A stretch of 64,000 nt of DNA from Streptomyces sp. NWU339 (GCF_003143855.1 NZ_QFRK01000004.1:282484-346483), one strand, 5' to 3'. Numbered from the stretch's first letter, positions 46,444 to 56,461 are shown. Translations and numbers: made by a program. The notes: generated from the letters alone by a model not told the origin.

Positions 46444-49400
46444 CAGTACCACTCCGGCCTGACGCGATGGATGTTCGCCCACGTGCCCCTCTGGCTTCGG
46501 ATGTAGGTGTCGAGACGCTGGTTCAGGCGGTTGTTGTTGTGCGCGCTCACGTAAGCCTTTCCTTTCGCCATCTTGGTGATGACGCCCGCGTGGTCCCAGC
46601 CTCCCTTGCCACCCCAGTTGAAGAAGACCACGTCGCCGACCTTGGCCTCCTTCTGCTTGGATTCGGTGTTCACGATGCCGTAGCTGTGCTTGGACAGGAA
46701 CGTCTCCATCTTGTCGGCGACGGTCCACGTGTGCGAGTTGGTGTAGTAGAACCCCCCACCCGAGTGCGGCGGCGCGGAGTGCTTGATGCGCCACCAGTTG
46801 TCCACGCTCTTCTTGTTCTTGTTTTTGCCCTTCATGCGCATTCCGCCACCGTGGTACAGCGCCTTGGAAACGTAGTTGGTGCAGTCCTGGCTGTACTCGT
46901 GCCGGTCGTTCCAGTGGGCCCTGGCCCATTTCGCTGTACCGCTGTCGTTCACGGTGGCGTACGGCGTGTACTGGGCTTGGTCCACAGCAAGTGCGCCGAG
47001 GGTATAGGGGACCTGCCGGGTGGATGCCGTGGGAGAGACGTCGCTCTCCACGCTGCTGTGCGTCACGGCACCGTAGGCGTCGTCGCCCTTGGACATCCGC
47101 TGTTCGTACTGCGCGGCGTTCATCTTGCTCCGCAGTACGGGCGAATCCTTCTCGGAGAAGGTGTAGAGGGTGGTTGTCTCGTCGGTCTCTGGTTCCTCGG
47201 GCGTATCGGCGAGCGTTCTCTTTTCATTCACCGTGGCACGGACGGTCACCGAGCCGTCAGCGGAGGGCATCGCCAGCACGGCCGACAGGGTGGACGTGAT
47301 GGACGTATAGGTGAGGCTGTCCGCTTTCAGGGCGTTGCGGGTATCGATCAGCCAGAATTCCTCCGCCTTCAACAACCAGGAGTACTTCTCGGCGTTGGGC
47401 CGACCGTTGATCGCGGCGCTTGCACTGTTGTGCGCGCCGGTGTTCAAAGCAGCGGTGGCTTCGAGGTACTCGTTGACGGTCGCTGTGTAGGTGGCGACGC
47501 TCAGGGGAGCACGCAGCGGCCTGACTGCATCGCTGGTGACCGTGGTGCTGGTGCCGTACGGGCTCGAGGCGCTCACCTTGAAGGTGTAGGGGGCGTCGTT
47601 GGTGAGGCCGGTGATCACCATGTCCGTACCGTGCGTGGTGCGCTTGGCCGCCACGGTGCCGGCGGCATCCAGTGCGGTCACCTCATAGGTGAGGTCCGTG
47701 TCGTTGTAACCGCTGTCCGTGCTGGCGTCCCACATGACCAGAGCTCCCCCGTCCCCCGCTCGCGCACGGAGCCCTCCAGGCGGTGACGGCGGTGTGGCCG
47801 GCCCGTACTCGACCGTGAATGTGGCCGAGGTGAAACTGATGCCCGCCGTGCTCGGCGCCGTATCCGCCCTTCGCAGTACCAGACCGTGATTGACGTTGGC
47901 GCCGTCGGTCCAGCCGGTGACGAGGCCGGTGACGTCGATCGTCCAAGGGGCCGCCGCGTCCAGGTTGACGCCCGGAGCCGTGACCTTGTCCAAGTCACTT
48001 CCCGTCCCCGTGGTGGCCCATGCATCGTTGAGAGCATGTACGGCCAGGTCGGGTGTCGTCGCGCTCGACTGCAACTGCAGCGTGGCACCGGTCACCCGTG
48101 CTCCGGCAGGGATCTTCGACAGGTCGGCCTTGAGATAGGTGCGCCAGTTCTTGCCGGAGACACTGCCCACCTTCAGCGCCGTGCCGGTTTCGCCGACACA
48201 GGTGGCCGTCCCGGTGCAGACGGTGGCCTTGGTGAGCGGAACGCTCACCGACATACTGCCGGGCGTCTCGACGACCTCCGTACCGGATCCTGCGGCTATC
48301 GCGGTCTTCTCGGTCCATGCGGAGCACTTGCCCTCATAACAAGCCCTCATCGACCAGTTGAACGGCCCACCGGAATCGAGCCGGTCGGCAGGAATCTTGA
48401 AACCGGCGCGCTCGCCGTTGGGCACGAACTGACTGCCCAAGGTCTGGGTCCCACTGGCGTTGCCGAGCCGGAACTGGGCCTCGACCATGCCCCCATTGGG
48501 CGAGGTGACAACGCCCGTGACCAGGGGAGAGGTGGTGTCGGTCGCTCCAGCCTGGAGTTGGGTGGGCAAGTCTGCGGGCAGCACAGCGCTCGCGTCGACC
48601 TGGAACGCCGTCCAGCCGGACCAGTTGGAGGTGTCGATCCCGTCGCTGGTGCGCGCCCGAACCCGAAGGTGGGTGCCGTCCGGCAGTGCCGAAGCGGTGG
48701 GAACCTGCGTCGTGGCCACGGTGTCCGGCGTGAACTTTGCGGTCTTCCCGGTCCAGGTGTACGTGGTGTCAGCGAATCCAGGCTCGGGCTGAATCTGGAA
48801 TTCGGTCGTCAACGCGGACTCGGCGTCACTGTCACCGACCTTGGCCTGGAGGGTGGGCGTGAGCGACCGAACCACAAGTGGGGTGCCGGCCTTACGAGGG
48901 CTGACCCCCAACTCCGTGGGAGTCGCCGGCGTGGAGTTGTACGTAACGATCAGTGACGGCTCAGTCGCGGAGTCGTGTGACCCGTCAACATAGTTGGCCG
49001 ATCGGTAACGCCGCCAGGTGAGGGGGTCTTTCTCATTCACAGCCGCCAGACGCACCCCGTAGTTGGGCTGACCGTCGGCCCACGCCTGGACGATGCCGTC
49101 AACGCCCCACGAGACCTGTCCAGCGGGGCAATTCGCGTTGTAGCCCTTTGCCGCCTTAGACACGGGAGCCGCCGTAGTGGTCGTACTCGGCTGCTTCGCC
49201 CAGGAGATGGCGGAGGGGTCCCAGTCACTGGTGACCCGTCGGACCTCGATCCCCGCATTGGCCGTCGAGCAAGTCGACGACCAATGGGAGAAGAGACGCA
49301 GGTCGGCGTCGATGATGCGCTTGCCGCGGAATCGGGCCGTATCGAACTTGAGGTAGGAACGAGCACGCTCCGACCCGTCGTACGTCCCCGCCTTCAGTTC

Positions 49401-50366
49401 GGTGGAGCCGCGCTGGGACGTCGGATAGGCGGCATCCTGGACCCAGGTGTCCGTGACGGGGCCGAGCAGCGTGTTGGTCGGATCCACAGTCACGGGGTAT
49501 CTCACGTCAGGATCCTGCAGGAACGAATGGTCCGGCGTGAGAACCAGAGTCTGCCCGTCACCGCTGCCCTCCACCGTGACGGCGACATCGGTGACATCAG
49601 CCGGCTCGCCGGACGCAGCGCGCTCAGTAGCTCCCCACATGACGGGAACGGGCGCGGTGGCCACATCTCTGCCGTCCTTGCTCTCCCAGAGCAGCCGTTC
49701 ATCAGAAGCCTTACGGAGCGTCAAGCCGTCGGCGGCGACGGGTATTCTCAGCTCCACCTGCTCCTTCGGCCGTTCCTTCAGCACAAGGAGATGCGAGAAG
49801 CCTTCCGGCAGTGCGAAGACCACCAGATCGGCGTTGGGCTGAACATCGCTGTAGGTCGCGGTGTTTCCTTCGAGCGTCGGTCGGGGAAGATCGCCGTCCC
49901 AGCCGATGCCGAGCGTGTGACCGCCCTCGCTCACTTCCGCGAGAGCACCCGAACCACCATCGGAGAAACTGATGTCCGCTGCGGCCTGCCTCGGCTGCAC
50001 AACTCCGTCACGGCGAACGAGTCTCGTGTCGACGTCTCGCCACGTTCCGCTCTTGTCCTTGACCCTCGTCGGTCCGGTGGTCGACTCTTCGGTCACCGAG
50101 CCGTCGGGATTGACGTAGGTGGTTGAACTTTCCGTACGCAGCGCGGTGACCTCTACGCGCTGACCAAGCAAAGCCGCGCGGATACGCGCCGCACCGACCT
50201 TCGCCTCGACGTCGTCAGACTCCTCCGCCGCGGACGCGACAGGCCGTGCGGTGGAGGCATCGGCCTGCAGCACCGGGACGCCGATCTCGACGGCTAAGCA
50301 GCCGGCCAGCGCGTACAGACTGAACCCGAGTATGCGCGAACACCTGGGTCCGCGTCTCTTCTTCAT
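46443..50366 (-). CDS. Large secreted protein: DNRLRE-FN3-like-Amidase_6
   Basis: The 1307-residue protein has an N-terminal signal/anchor (about 8-30), a region found in DNRLRE/RHS-type secreted proteins and a DNRLRE domain (about 300-480, DTWVQDAAYPTSQRGSTELK). A second carbohydrate-binding-like module, an FN3-like segment (PSPPGGLRARAGDGGALVMW) and a long helical stretch follow. The C-terminus is a putative amidase domain: SQDCTNYVSKALYHGGG (Cys1162) and GWDHAGVITK (His1259). It looks like an RHS-type surface protein whose toxin end is a cell-wall or peptide amidase, without RHS repeats. The start at 50366 has GGGGG 7 bp upstream. Confidence 0.85.
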   Translation of the reverse strand: MKKRRGPRCSRILGFSLYALAGCLAVEIGVPVLQADASTARPVASAAEESDDVEAKVGAARIRAALLGQRVEVTALRTESSTTYVNPDGSVTEESTTGPTRVKDKSGTWRDVDTRLVRRDGVVQPRQAAADISFSDGGSGALAEVSEGGHTLGIGWDGDLPRPTLEGNTATYSDVQPNADLVVFALPEGFSHLLVLKERPKEQVELRIPVAADGLTLRKASDERLLWESKDGRDVATAPVPVMWGATERAASGEPADVTDVAVTVEGSGDGQTLVLTPDHSFLQDPDVRYPVTVDPTNTLLGPVTDTWVQDAAYPTSQRGSTELKAGTYDGSERARSYLKFDTARFRGKRIIDADLRLFSHWSSTCSTANAGIEVRRVTSDWDPSAISWAKQPSTTTTAAPVSKAAKGYNANCPAGQVSWGVDGIVQAWADGQPNYGVRLAAVNEKDPLTWRRYRSANYVDGSHDSATEPSLIVTYNSTPATPTELGVSPRKAGTPLVVRSLTPTLQAKVGDSDAESALTTEFQIQPEPGFADTTYTWTGKTAKFTPDTVATTQVPTASALPDGTHLRVRARTSDGIDTSNWSGWTAFQVDASAVLPADLPTQLQAGATDTTSPLVTGVVTSPNGGMVEAQFRLGNASGTQTLGSQFVPNGERAGFKIPADRLDSGGPFNWSMRACYEGKCSAWTEKTAIAAGSGTEVVETPGSMSVSVPLTKATVCTGTATCVGETGTALKVGSVSGKNWRTYLKADLSKIPAGARVTGATLQLQSSATTPDLAVHALNDAWATTGTGSDLDKVTAPGVNLDAAAPWTIDVTGLVTGWTDGANVNHGLVLRRADTAPSTAGISFTSATFTVEYGPATPPSPPGGLRARAGDGGALVMWDASTDSGYNDTDLTYEVTALDAAGTVAAKRTTHGTDMVITGLTNDAPYTFKVSASSPYGTSTTVTSDAVRPLRAPLSVATYTATVNEYLEATAALNTGAHNSASAAINGRPNAEKYSWLLKAEEFWLIDTRNALKADSLTYTSITSTLSAVLAMPSADGSVTVRATVNEKRTLADTPEEPETDETTTLYTFSEKDSPVLRSKMNAAQYEQRMSKGDDAYGAVTHSSVESDVSPTASTRQVPYTLGALAVDQAQYTPYATVNDSGTAKWARAHWNDRHEYSQDCTNYVSKALYHGGGMRMKGKNKNKKSVDNWWRIKHSAPPHSGGGFYYTNSHTWTVADKMETFLSKHSYGIVNTESKQKEAKVGDVVFFNWGGKGGWDHAGVITKMAKGKAYVSAHNNNRLNQRLDTYIRSQRGTWANIHRVRPEWY

Positions 50367-50486
50367 CTTGGATCCCCCCATTCACAGAAAAGAACAAAGA
50401 TCTTCATACTTTCTCCCGCATGCACAGGCAAGAAGACGTAAGTCACAGCACTCCCCTGGTCGCGTCCGTCGTCGTCGCTGCTGGCT

Positions 50487-50666
50487 TCAGCACCCGCAGA
50501 CGTCCTGAGCGGCATCACGCGCGCGACGCAGCTGGTCGGCGAGGTTCATGGCCGTGGCGGCGGCTTCACCGAGGACGCGGGCGGCGGTGGCGAAGCCACG
50601 GTGCGGAAAGCGCCCCGACCAGGCGCCGGAAAGGCCGACGGCGACAGCCAGGCACCCGACCCGCAC
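50487..50666 (-). CDS. Possible small protein
   Basis: A GTG-initiated frame of about 59 codons with host-like codon use encodes GLSGAWSGRFPHRGFATAAR, a helical AATAMNLADQLRRARD and ends CGC. No ribosome site or family is recognised. It lies between the amidase gene and the lysS terminator and could be a chance frame. Confidence 0.3.
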   Translation of the reverse strand: MRVGCLAVAVGLSGAWSGRFPHRGFATAARVLGEAAATAMNLADQLRRARDAAQDVCGC

Positions 50667-50682
50667 GCGGACGAGCAGACGG

Positions 50683-50734
50683 TACGACGGCGGCGGGGGC
50701 GCCCGGTGAAACACCGGGCGCCCCCGCCGTCGTA
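50683..50734 (-). terminator. lysS terminator
   Basis: A very strong hairpin: the left arm 50683-50708 and right arm 50712-50734 pair over 23 bp with one 3-nt bulge and an AAA loop (GGGGGCGCCCGGTG aaa CACCGGGCGCCCCC at the core). Confidence 0.9.
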
Positions 50735-50750
50735 CACGTCGATGTGCCGG

Positions 50751-52496
50751 TCAGTGCCCGAGCAGCCTCCGTACCCGCTCCTGGCCCACCGCGAGCAGCA
50801 GCGTGGGCAGGCGCGGACCGGTGTCCCGGCCGACCAGCAGGTGGTACAGCAGCGCGAAGAACGACCGCTGCGCGGTCTTGATCTCCGGCGGCAGCTCCTT
50901 GGGCGTGGCGTCGGCGGGGAAACCGGCCTGCACCTTGGGAACGCCGTAGACGTGGTGCGTGAGCCCGTCCAGCGACCAGTGGTCGGCGAGCCCGTCGACC
51001 AGCAGCCGCAGGGACTCCCTGCCCTGCTCGTCGAGCGACTTCAGCAGCTCCTCGTCGGGCTCCGTACGGACGATGGTGCGCTGGTCGGCGGGGACGTGGG
51101 TGTTGATCCACGCCTCGGCCTTGTCGTAACGCGGCCGCGCCTCGTCGAGCGAGGCGAGCGGATTCGCGGGGTCGAAGTCGCTGAGGATGCGCAGCGCCTG
51201 GTCCGGGTGCCCGCCGGTGATGTCGGCGACGGAGGCGAGGGTGCGGTACGGCAGCGGCCGGGGCGTCCTCGGCAGCGCGCCGCTCGCCGTGCCCACCGCG
51301 CGGGAGTGCGCGGCGACGTCGGCGGGCAGCCCGGTGCCCTCGGAAACCTTGGCGTCGAGCCGGTCCCACTCGTCGTAGAGGCGCTGGATCTCCTGGTCGA
51401 AGGCGATCTTGAAGGACTGGTTGGGCCGGCGCCGGGCGTACAGCCAGCGCAGCAGCTGCGGCTCCATGATCTTCAGCGCGTCGGCGGGGGTCGGCACGCC
51501 ACCGCGCGAGGACGACATCTTCGCCATGCCGCTGATCCCGACGAACGCGTACATCGGGCCGATCGGCTGCTTGCCGCCGAAGATCCCGACGATCTGCCCG
51601 CCGACCTGGAACGACGAACCCGGGGACGAGTGGTCGACGCCGGACGGCTCGAAGACCACGCCCTCGTACGCCCAGCGCATCGGCCAGTCGACCTTCCAGA
51701 CCAGCTTGCCGCGGTTGAACTCGCTCAGCCGGACCGTCTCCGAGAAGCCGCACGCGGTGCAGGCGTAGGTCAGCTCGGTGGAGTCGTCGTCGTAGGCGGT
51801 GACGGTGGTGAGGTCCTTCTCGCAGTTGCCGCAGAACGGCTTGTACGGGAAGTAGCCGGCGGAGCCGAGGCTGCCGTCGTCCTCGGCGGCGGCGCCGGAA
51901 CCCTCGGCGGCCTCCAGCTCGGCCTCGTCGACCGGCTTCTGCTGCTGCTTCTTCGCCGGGGCCTTCTTGGTGCGGTACTGGGCGAGGATCGCGTCGATGT
52001 CGCCGCGGTGCCTCATGGCGTGCAGGATCTGCTCGCGGTAGGCACCGGAGGTGTACTGCTCCGTCTGGCTGATCCCGTCGAACTCCACGCCCAGTTCGGC
52101 GAGCGACTCGATCATGGCGGCCTTGAAGTGCTCCGCCCAGTTCGGGTACGCCGAGCCCTTGGGGGCCGGGACCGAGGTGAGCGGCTTGCCGATGTGCCCG
52201 GCCCACTCCTCCTCGTCGACGCCGTCGATGCCCTTGGGGACCTTGCGGTACCGGTCGTAGTCGTCCCAGGAGATCAGGTGCCGCACCCGGTGGCCGCGGC
52301 GGCGGATCTCGTCGGCGACCAGGTGCGGGGTCATGACCTCGCGGAGGTTGCCGAGGTGGATCGGGCCGGACGGCGACAGCCCGGACGCGACGACGACCGG
52401 TTTGCCCGGGGCCCGACGCTCCGATTCCTCGATGACGTCATCCGCGAAACGGGAGACCCAGTCGGTGGTCTCGGTGCTCTGAGCCACGATCGGCAC
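50751..52496 (-). CDS. lysS: Class I lysyl-tRNA synthetase
   Basis: The 581-residue enzyme is the archaeal-type class I LysRS: SGLSPSGPIHLGNLREVMT (HIGH-like), a zinc-ribbon CGNC...CTAC and the KMSKS-like MAKMSSSRGGVPTP. It charges tRNA-Lys. The start is taken as the GTG in MPIVAQSTETTDW (52496, AGAAAG 6 bp upstream); a GTG three codons later is an alternative. Its last 147 bp exist in a second, truncated copy at 45671. It is transcribed divergently from argS. Confidence 0.93.
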   Translation of the reverse strand: MPIVAQSTETTDWVSRFADDVIEESERRAPGKPVVVASGLSPSGPIHLGNLREVMTPHLVADEIRRRGHRVRHLISWDDYDRYRKVPKGIDGVDEEEWAGHIGKPLTSVPAPKGSAYPNWAEHFKAAMIESLAELGVEFDGISQTEQYTSGAYREQILHAMRHRGDIDAILAQYRTKKAPAKKQQQKPVDEAELEAAEGSGAAAEDDGSLGSAGYFPYKPFCGNCEKDLTTVTAYDDDSTELTYACTACGFSETVRLSEFNRGKLVWKVDWPMRWAYEGVVFEPSGVDHSSPGSSFQVGGQIVGIFGGKQPIGPMYAFVGISGMAKMSSSRGGVPTPADALKIMEPQLLRWLYARRRPNQSFKIAFDQEIQRLYDEWDRLDAKVSEGTGLPADVAAHSRAVGTASGALPRTPRPLPYRTLASVADITGGHPDQALRILSDFDPANPLASLDEARPRYDKAEAWINTHVPADQRTIVRTEPDEELLKSLDEQGRESLRLLVDGLADHWSLDGLTHHVYGVPKVQAGFPADATPKELPPEIKTAQRSFFALLYHLLVGRDTGPRLPTLLLAVGQERVRRLLGH

Positions 52497-52740
52497 GTCC
52501 TTCTTTCTGCTCGGGCAGCCGGTACGGTCGCACGGCTGACCCCTCCATTCTCCCAGCCCGGACCGCATCCGCGAAAACCGCTTTTCACCCGCGCCCCGGA
52601 GGCGCGGGCCGTGTCGACATGCGGCTCCGCCGCGCGGGCGCGACGAGCCCCACCGTCCCGCGGCCAGAAAACCGCTTTGCCACCCGTGGGATACTGGACA
52701 GGTCTATCTGAACCCACGAGGAGAACGGGCACCCCCTCCT

Positions 52741-54501
52741 ATGGCCTCGGTCACATCGCTCACCGATCTCGTCAACCAGCAGCTCGCGTCCGCCATCTCC
52801 GCCGTCCGGCCGGAGGCGTCCGCGGACCCGCTGCTGCGACGAAGCGACCGGGCGGACTACCAGGCCAACGGCATCCTGGCGCTGGCCAAGAAGGCGAAGG
52901 CGAACCCGCGGGAGCTGGCCGCCGAGGTCGTCGCGCAGGTCGTCACCGGCGACGAGCTGATCAAGGACGTCGAGGTCTCCGGACCCGGCTTCCTCAACAT
53001 CACCGTCGCCGACCGGGCGATCACCGAGAACCTCGCCGCGCGGCACGCGGACGGCGAGCGCCTCGGCGTGCCGCTGAAGGAGAACGCGGGCGTCACGGTC
53101 GTCGACTACGCCCAGCCGAACGTGGCGAAGGAGATGCACGTCGGTCACCTGCGGTCGGCGGTCATCGGCGACGCCCTGCGCGCCATGCTCGACTTCACCG
53201 GCGAGAAGACGATCGGCCGGCACCACATCGGCGACTGGGGCACCCAGTTCGGCATGCTCATCCAGTACCTGTTCGAGCACCCGGGCGAGCTGGCCCCCCC
53301 GGGCGAGGTCGACGGCGAGCAGGCCATGAGCAACCTGAACCGCGTGTACAAGGCGTCGCGCGCGCTCTTCGACTCGGACGAGGAGTTCAAGGAGCGGGCC
53401 CGCAAGCGGGTCGTCGCCCTCCAGTCCGGTGACAAGGAGACGCTCGAGCTGTGGCAGCAGTTCGTGGACGAGTCGAAGGTCTACTTCTACTCCGTCTTCG
53501 AGAAGCTCGACATGGAGATCCGCGACGAGGAGATCGTCGGGGAGTCCGCGTACAACGAGGGCATGCCGGAGACCGCCCGGCTCCTGGAGGAGATGGGCGT
53601 CGCGGTGCGCTCCGAGGGCGCGCTCGTGGTGTTCTTCGACGAGATCCGCGGCAAGGACGACCAGCCGGTCCCGCTGATCGTGCAGAAGGCCGACGGCGGC
53701 TTCGGCTACGCGGCCTCGGACCTGACGGCGATCCGCGACCGCGTCGTCGACCTGCACGCGACCACGCTGCTGTACGTCGTCGACGTGCGCCAGTCGCTGC
53801 ACTTCAGGATGGTCTTCGAGACGGCCCGCCGGGCCGGCTGGCTGAACGACGACGTCACCGCGCACAACATGGGCTACGGCACGGTGCTCGGCGCGGACGG
53901 CAAGCCGTTCAAGACGCGTGAGGGCGAGACCGTGCGGCTGGAGGACCTGCTGGACGAGGCGGTGCAGCGGGCCGCGGAGGTCGTACGGGAGAAGGCGCAG
54001 GACCTCACCGAGGACGAGATCCGGGAGCGGGCCGCGCAGGTCGGCATCGGAGCCGTGAAGTACGCGGACCTGTCGACGTCGGCGAACCGGGACTACAAGT
54101 TCGACCTCGACCAGATGGTCTCCCTGAACGGCGACACGTCGGTCTACCTCCAGTACGCCTACGCCCGTATCCAGTCGATCCTGCGCAAGGCCCCCGACGG
54201 CGTACGCCCCTCGGCGCACCCGGAGCTGGCCCTGCACGAGGCCGAGCGGGCGCTGGGCCTGCACCTGGACGCGTTCGCGGAGACGGTGGCGGACGCGGCG
54301 CGGGAGTACGCTCCGCACAAGCTGGCCGCCTACCTGTACCAGCTGGCGTCCCTGTACACGTCGTTCTACGACAAGTGCCCGGTGCTGAAGGCCGAGTCGC
54401 CCGAGCAGGTGGCCAACCGCCTGTTCCTGTGCGACATCACGGCCCGCACCCTGCACCGGGGCATGGCCCTGCTGGGCATCCGGACGCCCGAGCGGCTCTG
54501 A
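52741..54501 (+). CDS. argS: Arginyl-tRNA synthetase
   Basis: The 586-residue class I enzyme has an additional N-terminal domain, the HIGH motif in [36 protein letters not shown] and a DALR anticodon-binding domain ([18 protein letters not shown]). It charges tRNA-Arg. The spacing to lysS (about 245 bp, divergent) places both synthetases under one control region. A terminator follows the stop. Confidence 0.96.
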   Translation: MASVTSLTDLVNQQLASAISAVRPEASADPLLRRSDRADYQANGILALAKKAKANPRELAAEVVAQVVTGDELIKDVEVSGPGFLNITVADRAITENLAARHADGERLGVPLKENAGVTVVDYAQPNVAKEMHVGHLRSAVIGDALRAMLDFTGEKTIGRHHIGDWGTQFGMLIQYLFEHPGELAPPGEVDGEQAMSNLNRVYKASRALFDSDEEFKERARKRVVALQSGDKETLELWQQFVDESKVYFYSVFEKLDMEIRDEEIVGESAYNEGMPETARLLEEMGVAVRSEGALVVFFDEIRGKDDQPVPLIVQKADGGFGYAASDLTAIRDRVVDLHATTLLYVVDVRQSLHFRMVFETARRAGWLNDDVTAHNMGYGTVLGADGKPFKTREGETVRLEDLLDEAVQRAAEVVREKAQDLTEDEIRERAAQVGIGAVKYADLSTSANRDYKFDLDQMVSLNGDTSVYLQYAYARIQSILRKAPDGVRPSAHPELALHEAERALGLHLDAFAETVADAAREYAPHKLAAYLYQLASLYTSFYDKCPVLKAESPEQVANRLFLCDITARTLHRGMALLGIRTPERL

Positions 54502-54523
54502 CCGCCCGGAAGGCACGACGCAC

Positions 54524-54558
54524 GCGGCCCGTCCTCTCCCGCTGGGAGGACGGGCCGC
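54524..54558. terminator. Terminator between convergent argS and the PG-binding gene
   Basis: GCGGCCCGTCCTC (54524-54536) pairs perfectly with 54546-54558 across a 9-nt loop. Confidence 0.85.
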
Positions 54559-54579
54559 GGCCGTCGGTGCCGGTGGTGC

Positions 54580-55041
54580 CTAGTACGTGTCGACGCACCA
54601 GTTGGCGAAGGTCTTGAACGCCGCCTGGGTGCCCGAGCCGGCGATTCCGTCGATCGCGCCGGTGTAGCCCCAGCCGTTGTTCTTCAGGAAGCGCTGCAAC
54701 GCCGAGACCGTCCCGCTCCCGACGGATCCGTCGATGGCGCCGGTGTAGCCGTGGTGCGCCTTGAGCATGCGCTGGAAGGCCTTCCAGCTGTTGGGGCCGA
54801 GCTCCCCGTCGATCGAGTCGGTGTAGCTCCAGTGCGCCCGCAGCCAGCGCTGGACGCCCTTGGCCTGAGTGGCGTTCAGACCGAGGTTGACCACCGCGAG
54901 CGGAGCGACCGCCTCGGCACTCGCCACGGCCTTGGTGTCCTGCGCCGGAGCCGCGAAGCCGGTGCCCGCGGTGGCCAGGCCGCCGGCGGCGATCCCCACA
55001 GCCGTAGTGACACTGACGAGCGCCTTGGTCATGGCTCGCAT
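54580..55041 (-). CDS. Secreted peptidoglycan-binding protein
   Basis: The 153-residue protein has a signal peptide (MRAMTKALVSVTTAVGIAAG, cleavage after GFAAPA-like sequence). Three related PG-binding repeats follow: WSYTDSIDGELGPNSWKAFQ, HGYTGAIDGSVGSGTVSALQ and WGYTGAIDGIAGSGTQAAFK. It is likely exported and attached to peptidoglycan. It lies back to back with the XRE-PG-binding sensor at 55330, so the two may act together. The ATG at 55041 has AAGGGGG upstream. Confidence 0.88.
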   Translation of the reverse strand: MRAMTKALVSVTTAVGIAAGGLATAGTGFAAPAQDTKAVASAEAVAPLAVVNLGLNATQAKGVQRWLRAHWSYTDSIDGELGPNSWKAFQRMLKAHHGYTGAIDGSVGSGTVSALQRFLKNNGWGYTGAIDGIAGSGTQAAFKTFANWCVDTY

Positions 55042-55329
55042 GTCTGTCCCCCTTCGAATGGGCGGTGCCGACCGGAGCGGCCGGCTCGGCAACGAGACTG
55101 CCGGGTCTGTGCCGGGCCCGGCCACGATTGCCGCTGAAGTGACGACGCCATGGGACACCCTGGTCCGGGACCTGCGGGGCCGCGTCCCGCCGGGACGGTG
55201 CCGCGGGACGGGGCGGGACGGGCGATGGCCGAATCGGCGTGGGTGCGAGAAACGCGTCACCCGGCACACTGTGAAGGCTGTTGCGGAATGCGACGGGACG
55301 GAACCAAGCACACGCGAGTGGGGGGGAGC

Positions 55330-56169
55330 ATGTCGCGTTGGAAGGGCCTGCCCGCGGAACTCGATCCGAGCGTCCGGAACTTGGTGGTGCGATTACGGCG
55401 GCTGAAGGACCACAGCGGGCTGAGTCTGCGGCAGCTCGCGGCGAAGACCGGTTACAGCTCTTCGTCGTGGGAGCGCTACCTCGGCGGCAGGTCGCTGCCG
55501 CCCCGGGACGCCGTCGAGGCGCTGGCGTCGGTCACCGGCGAGGAGCCGACCCGGTTGCTGGCCGTGTGGGAGGTCGCGGCGGAGGCATGGAGCGGCCGCA
55601 CGGCGACGGCGCCTCCGGGTCCGGTCGCGGCTGCCGCTCCGGCTCAGGCTCAGGCTCCGGAATCCGTCGCAGAACCCAGGAAAACGGAACCCGTCGAACC
55701 CGTCGATCCGATCGGCCCCGCCGACCCCGCGGCTGAACCGACGCGCGGGCGGGCCTTCCACGTGGCGGTCGCCGCTGGGGTGGTCGCCGTCGTGCTGGCC
55801 GCGTCGGCGGTGGTGGTGCTGGTCGGCAGGACGGGCGCGGACCGCGATCACGGCGCCGCCGCGCCATTCGCCTCGCCGTCCGCGTCACCGCGGTCCGCAC
55901 CCGCTTACACCTGCCGGGTGAAGCGGATCGACGGCCTCTGGTACGCGGGGCTGAGCGCCACGCGCGACGCGATCGTGGCGAACGGCCACGCCGGTCCGGA
56001 AGCCGCCGAGGTGCAGTGTCTGCTGGCCCGGGCGGGCTACTCTCCGGGGGACGTCGACGGCATCTTCGGACCGCTGACCGAGCGGGCCGTCAAACACCTG
56101 CAGGTGGACGCCGACTTGGTCGTGGACGGCGTCGTCGGCCCGCACACCTGGGGGGCCTTACGGCAATGA
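55330..56169 (+). CDS. XRE HTH - membrane helix - peptidoglycan-binding protein
   Basis: The 279-residue protein joins a cytosolic XRE helix-turn-helix (about 18-70, LSLRQLAAKTGYSSSSWERY), a Pro/Glu-rich linker, a single membrane helix (about 142-165, VAVAAGVVAVVLAASAVVVL) and an external PG-binding domain (EVQCLLARAGYSPGDVDGIF, then VVDGVVGPHTWGAL). This layout would let a cell-wall signal reach DNA. The ATG at 55330 has GGGGGGAG upstream. The divergent gene encodes a secreted PG-binding protein. Confidence 0.9.
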   Translation: MSRWKGLPAELDPSVRNLVVRLRRLKDHSGLSLRQLAAKTGYSSSSWERYLGGRSLPPRDAVEALASVTGEEPTRLLAVWEVAAEAWSGRTATAPPGPVAAAAPAQAQAPESVAEPRKTEPVEPVDPIGPADPAAEPTRGRAFHVAVAAGVVAVVLAASAVVVLVGRTGADRDHGAAAPFASPSASPRSAPAYTCRVKRIDGLWYAGLSATRDAIVANGHAGPEAAEVQCLLARAGYSPGDVDGIFGPLTERAVKHLQVDADLVVDGVVGPHTWGALRQ

Positions 56170-56259
56170 CGTCACCGGAGCGCGCCCGGCTGACCGCCGC
56201 CCTGCGGAGCCCGCCTGCAACTGCGCTACAGCCCCAGGTGCGGGACGAGTCGGGCCCGC

Positions 56260-56460
56260 ATGTGGGGCACCCGGGTGGGCGACCGGGTGGAGCTGACCGC
56301 GGCCGGCCCCACCCGCTCCGCCGGGATCGTGGACGCCCTCGACGCGAAGGCGTACGTCTGCACCCCGATGACGAGGACCCGTCCCGGCACGGTCGTCCGG
56401 GCCTGCTTCCACCCCGCGGGACGGACCGGCCGGGAGTGCTTCGAGGCCACCGTGCGCTGA
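56260..56460 (+). CDS. Hypothetical 66-residue protein
   Basis: A short frame encodes WGTRVGDRVELTAAGPTRSA, GIVDALDAKAYVCTPMTRTR and a C-terminal FEATVR. The frame stays open upstream of its ATG, and an alternative frame starting at 56166 covers the same DNA. It is unrecognised and could be a decayed gene between the sensor gene and hemB. Confidence 0.35.
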   Translation: MWGTRVGDRVELTAAGPTRSAGIVDALDAKAYVCTPMTRTRPGTVVRACFHPAGRTGRECFEATVR

Positions 56461-56461
56461 G

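Larger units (their letters stand above)
45671..50898. mobile_element. Putative insertion at the 3' end of lysS
   Basis: The duplicated lysS ends flank about 5 kb of unrelated genes (a large secreted protein, its coupled partner and a small frame). The arrangement is what site-specific insertion into a gene end produces when the element supplies a replacement 3' end. No integrase is inside, so it may be a deletion derivative or the product of another recombination. Confidence 0.55.
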
